Shown here piece by piece: positions 52,416 to 57,346 of a stretch of DNA of 57,346 bases. Each line of letters opens with the position of its first letter. Within the stretch, counting starts at the first letter, position 1. Source of the DNA: Actinobacteria bacterium OK074 (lineage in GTDB: Bacteria; Actinomycetota; Actinomycetes; Streptomycetales; Streptomycetaceae); assembly GCA_001298575.1 (NCBI GenBank), contig LJCV01000257.1, forward strand, positions 1 through 57,346, given 5' to 3'. Position numbers and translations under genes: made by a program. The notes beneath the pieces were generated by a model. It saw nothing but the letters and a program-made list of their open reading frames with translations, searched no databases and was not told the origin of the DNA.

Positions 52416-52987
52416 AGGACCCCCCGGTCGAGGAGTCGGGCGCGCAGGCGGCCCAGGCAGCGCCTGCGCAGGGGGCCGATGCTGCCCACCGCGATGCCGA
52501 GCGCGGCGGACACCTCCTGGTAGCTGGGTGGCGGGGAGGCGATCAGGACCCTGAGTAATCGGCGGCAGCTCTCGCCGAGTTCCTCGAACTCCTGCCACAG
52601 GCGGCGGTTGCGCTCCACTTCCGCCGCCGCGTCCTCGGACTCGATCAGCTTCTGCTCGGGGGTGCCGTCGTCGCTGACCCGGTCCAGCAGCCGTGGATCG
52701 TCCGTGGGGGTGAGCCGGGTCAGACTCTTGATGACCCGGAGGCATTCGTGCCGCGCGGTGCTGGCGAGCCAGGAGCCCGCCTTGTGGGGTTCGCGGATCC
52801 GCCCGAGGTGCTGGGCGAAGCGGAACCACACGATCTGGTACACGTCACCGCCGTCGCTGTCGGACAGGCGGTGCGCGCGCACCACGGACCACACCAGCGG
52901 GCTCAGCCCCCGGACGAGTTCGTCCCAGGCCGCCGCGTCACCGTCGACGGCGGACTGCACCAGCTCGCCGACAGCCGCACGTTCCAC
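52412..52987 (-). CDS. ECF-like sigma-70 family sigma factor
   Basis: A 191-residue sigma factor of two-domain (region 2 plus region 4) type. Region 2 runs from about 12 to 90 (AAWDELVRGLSPLVWSVVRA, DVYQIVWFRFAQHLGRIREP, SWLASTARHECLRVIK). Region 4 lies at about 135-185 with the HTH SYQEVSAALGIAVGSIGPLR and RRCLGRLRARL. GTG at 52987 has GAGG seven bases upstream. The gene follows the subtilase after 59 bp and overlaps the next gene by 4 nt. It probably directs transcription of this locus, including the divergent CHAT gene. Confidence 0.9.
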   Translation of the reverse strand: MERAAVGELVQSAVDGDAAAWDELVRGLSPLVWSVVRAHRLSDSDGGDVYQIVWFRFAQHLGRIREPHKAGSWLASTARHECLRVIKSLTRLTPTDDPRLLDRVSDDGTPEQKLIESEDAAAEVERNRRLWQEFEELGESCRRLLRVLIASPPPSYQEVSAALGIAVGSIGPLRRRCLGRLRARLLDRGVL

Positions 52988-53046
52988 TGACCCACCTCTC
53001 GTGTACGGCCTGTCATCGTACGCCGTGGAGGGGGTGGTTCCGGACC

Positions 53047-54492
53047 TCATGCGGGAGGAGAGTCCTTCCCTGTGGGCACCGGCCGCCAGGTCGGCGGGAG
53101 CAGCGCGGGGACGTGGGCGCCGCGGACCTCGGCGTAGCCGGTGTTGATCCGCAGGAGTTCCTTGCGGGCGGCGCGCGGGTCGCTCTCCTTGTGCGCGCTC
53201 ATGTGGGCCGCTACCAGGGCGGCGGCCACCGGAGTGGCGAACGAGGTGCCGCTCCAGTGGGCGAGTCCTTCGAACAGGACCCGGTCGGGTGGGGTGGGCA
53301 CGGGGTTGTTCCCTTCGCTGAGGCCGCCGGTGTGGCGGGGGGACTGGCAGGTGCAGTCGTAGGTGAAGCCGTGCCGGCAGGCGTCGTACGTGCTGTGCTG
53401 GTAGTCGTACGGGACGGGTGCGCCGAAGCCGGTGAGGGCGCTGGTGACGCGTTCGCCGGGCGCGTAGGCGTTCACCCAGGAGCCGTGGTTGCTGAAGCAG
53501 GCGCCGTACTCGCCGTCGCTGCGCAGGGCGCCGACGGAGAGCACGGCGTCCTCGTAGCCGGGCAGGGTGGAGTAGGCGGCGGGCCAGAACGGGGTGGCGC
53601 TGGCGTTGTTCCCGGCGGCGGCGACGAGCAGGGTGCCGGGGTGGGCGAGCAGTTCCGCCATGAAGGCGTTGAGTCCGAGCAGGCCGTCGGTGCGGCCGTT
53701 GGAGGTGCCCGCGGACAGGCTGATGATCGCCGGCCAGCCGTGCGCGTCGACGGTTTCGAGGATCTCGTGCCCGAAGTCGTGCTCCAGGATGGCGCCCGCG
53801 TTGTTGAGGGTGCTGCGGACGGTGATGCGGGTGTTGGGCGCGACGGCCGCGAGCAGGCCGGCGATGAACGTGCCGTGGCCCGCGTACTGCTGCAGGACGC
53901 CGGCCGCGTCGGTCTCGCCGGGCTGCGGGTCGCCCTCGGTGTGGGCGAGCGGCGGGTAGCTGCGGTAGTCGTGGTTGAGCCCGGTGTCGATCACCAGGAC
54001 GCCCACGGCCGTCCCGGGGTCGTAACCGACCTCGGCGACGGCCGGGTTGGGGCCCTCGGCGGCCGGTGCGGGCACGGGCTCGTCGCCGGGGCAGGAGTTG
54101 ACGTTGCCTGCGATCGAGACGACGTGGTTGCGGCTGACCAGGCGGTGTCCGGCGCGGCCCTCCGCCGCGCGCAGGGAGCGCAGGGCGTGCGCGACGGCCA
54201 GGTCGGCGTGCCGGTCGCCCGCTCCCGGGTCGCCGACCCGGATGCGGGTGACGCCGGAGCGGTTGGTCTCCGGTGCGGCCCGGCGGACCTCGTCCTGGAC
54301 GAGGTCGGGCGAGGCGGTGAAGTGCTCCCGTACGGTGCTCAGGACCAGGTTCGCCTCCTCGCCGTCGCGGGCCAGCACGTGGCCCTTCTCGTAGACGAAC
54401 TCGGCGGAGTCGTCCGGGCCCATCGCCAGCGGGACGTCGGGCATGGAGCGCTGGATCTGTTCGAACTGCTCGTGGAATCGCTGCGGTGCCAT
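53047..54492 (-). CDS. Cytoplasmic S8 (subtilisin-like) serine protease
   Basis: A 481-residue subtilase. Catalytic Asp169 (VLVIDTGLN), His206 (YAGHGTFIAG), oxyanion Asn295 (VAAAGNNASA) and Ser417 (SGTSFATPVAAALV) are all present. Residues 1-155 form an unusual N-terminal domain, not a standard propeptide. There is no signal peptide or transmembrane segment, so it should act in the cytoplasm. A cysteine-containing insert (YDACRHGFTYDCTCQ, Cys372, 380, 382) lies before the Ser motif. ATG at 54492 has GGAGG seven bases upstream. It heads an operon with a sigma factor and an acidic protein, opposite a CHAT protease, so a regulatory cleavage role is likely. Confidence 0.9.
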   Translation of the reverse strand: MAPQRFHEQFEQIQRSMPDVPLAMGPDDSAEFVYEKGHVLARDGEEANLVLSTVREHFTASPDLVQDEVRRAAPETNRSGVTRIRVGDPGAGDRHADLAVAHALRSLRAAEGRAGHRLVSRNHVVSIAGNVNSCPGDEPVPAPAAEGPNPAVAEVGYDPGTAVGVLVIDTGLNHDYRSYPPLAHTEGDPQPGETDAAGVLQQYAGHGTFIAGLLAAVAPNTRITVRSTLNNAGAILEHDFGHEILETVDAHGWPAIISLSAGTSNGRTDGLLGLNAFMAELLAHPGTLLVAAAGNNASATPFWPAAYSTLPGYEDAVLSVGALRSDGEYGACFSNHGSWVNAYAPGERVTSALTGFGAPVPYDYQHSTYDACRHGFTYDCTCQSPRHTGGLSEGNNPVPTPPDRVLFEGLAHWSGTSFATPVAAALVAAHMSAHKESDPRAARKELLRINTGYAEVRGAHVPALLPPTWRPVPTGKDSPPA

Positions 54493-54593
54493 GGTGTGTC
54501 CTCCCCCTCACAACACGCGGATGTGCCGTGGAACCCTTCAACCTTTCCTGAGCCGGTGCCTCTTCGTCAGTCAGAGCCGCGAGGCCGCCGTTT

Positions 54594-54630
54594 GATACAG
54601 GCCCCTCGGATACGGCACCGATACGGCACC
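54594..54630. repeat. Iterated GATACGGCACC repeats in the S8/CHAT control region
   Basis: GATACGGCACC occurs twice in direct tandem (54609-54619, 54620-54630), and a weaker copy GATACAGGCCC is at 54594-54604. All lie in the 179-bp divergent gap (54493-54671), 42-78 bp before the CHAT start. Regular iterated sites suggest binding by an oligomeric regulator. Confidence 0.6.
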
Positions 54631-54671
54631 GGGCCTGTGGGGCGTACGACCGGAGCACTACCATCCTGTGG

Positions 54672-57278
54672 GTGACTGCGGGAAGCGACTCGGTCCTCGA
54701 TCTGGTGCCGATGGTCTTCGCCAGCCCTGGCGAGGCCCTCGCACGTGCGCAGGAGGTGCTCGGCACCGATCCGTCACCGCTGCACGCGTCCGTCGCCCAT
54801 CAGGTGATCGGCATCTGGCAGCGGGACTTCGGCGATCTGCGCCTGGCGCTGCACCATCTTCGGCGCGCCCGGGACCTGGCGGCGCGCGCGGGTTCGGCGG
54901 AGCGGGAGGCGGACGTGCTGGCCGCGCTGGGGGTGGCGCTGATCCACTCCGGGCGGACCCGGCAGGGTCTGGCGGCCCTGGAGCGGGGGGTGGTGCGGGC
55001 CACCGGGCACATGCGGGCGAAGGTGCTGTTCCGGCGGGCGTACGCGCGGTGGGTGCTGGGCCACCACCGGGAGTGCCTGGAGGACCTGCGCAGGGCGGCG
55101 CCGGTGCTGCGGCAGGCGGGTGACGTGATCTACCACGCGCGGGCGCTGACCCTGCGGGCCACCGTGCATCTGGCGCTGGGGGCGCTGGAGCGGGCGGACG
55201 CGGACTTCGCGGCGGCCGAGGAGATGTGGGACACCACCGACCAGGAGCACGACAAGGCGGACGTGGTGGAGAGCCGGGCGCTGGCCGCGTTCCGGGCGGG
55301 CGACATCCCTGCCTCGCTGCGCCTGTTCGACCAGGCCGCCCAGCGGTACGCGCCCCTGGACACCCCGACGTTCATGCTGAGCATCCGGCGCTGCGAGGTC
55401 CTGATGGCGGCCGGGCTCGCGCCCGAGGCGCTGAACGAGGCGGACACCGCGATCACGGCCCTGGACCGGCTGGGCGGCCAGTCCACGCGCAAGGCGGAGC
55501 TGCTGCTGGCGGCGGCGCGGGCGGCCCGGCTCGCGGGTGATCCGTACACGGCTATCGCACGCGCGGACGCGGCGGTGCGGCTGTTCTCGGGGCAGCGGCG
55601 CGGCTGGTGGGAGGCGCACGCCCGGCTGGTGCTGATCGAGGCGCGGGTGGCGTCGGGGCGCGGTTCGGGGCGGCTGATGGCCGACGCGGCGGCGGTGGCG
55701 GAGCGGCTGCGGGCCTTCGGGGCGCCGTCCGCACCCGAGGCGTGGCTGCTCGCGGGCCGGATCGCGCTCGGCCTGGGCTGGCAGACCGACGCGGACGGGC
55801 ATCTGGAGCGGGCGGCCCGCAGCCGGCGCACCGGTCCGCCGCTGGCGCGGATGACGGGCTGGGCGGCGCAGGCGCTGCGGGCCCGGGCCGCGGGTTCGGC
55901 CCGGGGTGTCCTTCAGGCGTGCCGCAGCGGTCTGGCGGTGCTGGACGACCACCGTACGACGCTGGGCGCCTCGGAGTTGCGGGCCCGGGCCACCGCGCAG
56001 GGTGCGGAGCTGGCGGCGCTCGCGCAGCAGGCGTGTCTGGAGGCGGGCGGGCCGCGGCGGCTGCTGGTGTGGAGCGAGCGGTGGCGGGCCACGCTGCTGT
56101 CGGCGCCGCCGACCCGGCCGCCGGACGATCCGGAGCTGCTGGGGCGGCTGGCCGCGTTCCGCTATGTGGCCGCGCGGGCGGAGGAGGCCCGCTTCGACGG
56201 GCGGCCGCTACCCGCCCTGGAGCGCGAACAGCGGCGTCTGGAGCGGGAGATCCGCTCGCACACGCTGCATCTGCGCGGTACGGCCGCCGGGGACGACCAG
56301 GACCGTTTCGACCCCGCGCGGCTGCTGCGGCACCTGGGCGCGACGCGGCTGGTGGAGCTGGCCGTGGTCGACGGACGGGTGCACGTGCTGCTGTGCGGGC
56401 AGGGGCGGGTGCGCCGGTTCGCGGCGGGCCGGCTCGCGGAGGCGGAGGCGGAGGCCGAGCACGTCCAGTCCGGGCTGCGGCGGCTGGCGCACCCGGGCGC
56501 GGAGGGGCGGATCGCGGTCCTGGAGGCGTCCGGGCAGCGCCTTCAGGAACTCCTGCTCGGGGACGCGGTACGGCACTTGGGGTCCGGTCCTGTGGTCGTG
56601 GTGCCGCCGGGGGCACTGCATCAGGTGACGTGGGCGCTGCTGCCCGCGCTGCGGGAGCGGGTGCTGACCGTGTCGCCGTCGGCGGGGAGCTGGCTGCGTG
56701 CCCTGCGCACGCCCGCGCCGCCGCACGGGCGGCACGTCCTGGTGCGCGGTCCGGGCCTGGCGACCGGGGGCGCGGAGGTGCCGGACGCGGCCGACCGGTA
56801 CGGGGAGCCGGTGGTGCTGGAGCGCGAAGGGGCCAGCGTGGAGGGTGTGTTGGGGGCGCTCGACGGGGCGGCGCTGGCGCATCTCGCGGCGCACGGCACG
56901 TTCCGGGCGGACAGTCCGCTGTTCTCGTCGCTGCGGATGGCGGACGGGCCGCTGATCGTGCACGACTTCGAGCGGCTGGACCGCAGCCCGTACCGGATCA
57001 TCCTCTCCAGCTGCGACACCGCCCGGCTCGCCTCGGTGGGCGCCGACGAACTGCTGGGCCTGGTCACGGCGTTGCTGCCGCTGGGCACGGCGGGGGTGGT
57101 GGCCAGCAGTGCGCCGGTCAACGACGCCGCGGTGGTGCCGTTGATGCTGGCGCTGCACAAGGGGCTCGGCGCGGGCCTCTCCCTCGCGGAGGCGCTGCGG
57201 GACGCGCGGGCGGCGCTGCCGGGGGACGCGGTGCACCAGGGGCCGGGGTGGGCGTTCTCGGCGTTCGGGGCGGCGTAA
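54672..57278 (+). CDS. TPR-CHAT protein (caspase-like peptidase)
   Basis: An 868-residue protein. About residues 30-480 are TPR-like helical repeats (LRLALHHLRRARDLAARAGS, LGALERADADFAAAEEMWDT and so on), a long helical linker follows (EEARFDGRPLPALEREQRRL), and the CHAT domain fills about 560-868. The caspase-like dyad is His741 (AHLAAHGTFRADSPLF) and Cys781 (IILSSCDTARLASVGADE), with the family's GLVTALLPLGTAGVVASSAP after it. No signal peptide, so cytoplasmic. GTG at 54672 lacks a ribosome site, so leaderless translation is possible. Divergent from the S8-sigma operon; a sensor (TPR) controlling a Cys protease is the natural reading. Confidence 0.92.
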   Translation: MTAGSDSVLDLVPMVFASPGEALARAQEVLGTDPSPLHASVAHQVIGIWQRDFGDLRLALHHLRRARDLAARAGSAEREADVLAALGVALIHSGRTRQGLAALERGVVRATGHMRAKVLFRRAYARWVLGHHRECLEDLRRAAPVLRQAGDVIYHARALTLRATVHLALGALERADADFAAAEEMWDTTDQEHDKADVVESRALAAFRAGDIPASLRLFDQAAQRYAPLDTPTFMLSIRRCEVLMAAGLAPEALNEADTAITALDRLGGQSTRKAELLLAAARAARLAGDPYTAIARADAAVRLFSGQRRGWWEAHARLVLIEARVASGRGSGRLMADAAAVAERLRAFGAPSAPEAWLLAGRIALGLGWQTDADGHLERAARSRRTGPPLARMTGWAAQALRARAAGSARGVLQACRSGLAVLDDHRTTLGASELRARATAQGAELAALAQQACLEAGGPRRLLVWSERWRATLLSAPPTRPPDDPELLGRLAAFRYVAARAEEARFDGRPLPALEREQRRLEREIRSHTLHLRGTAAGDDQDRFDPARLLRHLGATRLVELAVVDGRVHVLLCGQGRVRRFAAGRLAEAEAEAEHVQSGLRRLAHPGAEGRIAVLEASGQRLQELLLGDAVRHLGSGPVVVVPPGALHQVTWALLPALRERVLTVSPSAGSWLRALRTPAPPHGRHVLVRGPGLATGGAEVPDAADRYGEPVVLEREGASVEGVLGALDGAALAHLAAHGTFRADSPLFSSLRMADGPLIVHDFERLDRSPYRIILSSCDTARLASVGADELLGLVTALLPLGTAGVVASSAPVNDAAVVPLMLALHKGLGAGLSLAEALRDARAALPGDAVHQGPGWAFSAFGAA

Positions 57279-57346
57279 GGGTGCGTTCACGGAGGTCTTG
57301 AACCTCCGCCTGCCGCACGGGAGTTGGAGCCACTGAACCTCCGCCC

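Noticed and set aside
52988..54766. Sigma-factor frame extending through the subtilase gene to 54766.
   Set aside because: The extension is the antisense-like shifted frame of the S8 gene; sigma homology starts just after a GAGG site at 52987.
54672..57278. CHAT protein as part of a type III-E CRISPR (Craspase) system.
   Set aside because: No gRAMP/Cas7-11 gene, adaptation genes or array lie in the window. The neighbourhood is S8 plus sigma factor instead.
57291..57307. GGAGGT/ACCTCC hairpin after the CHAT gene.
   Set aside because: Only 6 bp of stem, and the window ends shortly after; it could be a terminator but cannot be supported.

Overview
The window has the base composition and codon use of a high-GC actinomycete, almost certainly Streptomyces. 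The clearest lineage marker is a complete conservon (cvnABCD: NIT-domain histidine kinase, roadblock protein, DUF742 protein, Ras-like GTPase). Many GTG starts, a paired TetR/SDR style of regulation and IS remnants fit a chromosome-arm or subtelomeric location for the left two thirds. No rRNA, tRNA, CRISPR array or origin was seen.

Left part (1-37 kb) is an accessory catabolic region mixed with a gene graveyard. Intact genes are mostly small-molecule oxidoreductases and hydrolases, each beside its own regulator: amidase, dihydrolipoyl dehydrogenase, saccharopine-dehydrogenase-like protein/TetR, haloacetate-dehalogenase-like hydrolase/CGNR protein, HxlR/MDR reductase, esterase, propionyl-CoA-synthetase-like ligase, TetR/SDR, SDR/acyl-CoA dehydrogenase/MarR, an F420-type LLM oxidoreductase with a START-like protein and HxlR, an SDR/TetR pair, then enoyl-CoA hydratase, alpha/beta hydrolase and acyl-CoA synthetase in a row, and an old-yellow enzyme. 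The content points to CoA-dependent breakdown of an unknown carboxylic acid or ester. Between these genes lie at least ten decayed pieces: GH3 glucosidase, TetR, IS1182, 3-hydroxyisobutyryl-CoA hydrolase, LysR, HSL esterase, saccharopine-dehydrogenase tail, frameshifted IS5 transposase with its truncated partner, frameshifted aldehyde dehydrogenase and MFS pump. Several intergenic regions carry clear palindromes that can be assigned to the neighbouring regulators. One 56-bp regulatory segment is present twice (51/56 identical), which suggests a small HxlR regulon.

Right part (37-57 kb) looks more core-like and is nearly free of pseudogenes. It holds ferredoxin-NADP reductase behind a possible iron box, an AbgT transporter/M20 peptidase operon (probably p-aminobenzoyl-glutamate or a similar amide) with a divergent double-HTH Lrp regulator, an orphan sugar-binding lipoprotein, the conservon, soluble transhydrogenase, a YciO-type protein, and a divergent SDR/TetR pair.

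The right end holds the most unusual locus: a cytosolic subtilase (S8), an ECF-like sigma factor and a soluble acidic/beta-domain protein run leftwards (sigma and acidic protein overlap by 4 nt), divergent from an 868-aa TPR-CHAT (caspase-like) protein. Two different proteases, a sigma factor and a putative partner or anti-sigma share one 179-bp control region with iterated 11-bp repeats. I rank this as the best candidate for a poorly described protease-gated stress or defence system.
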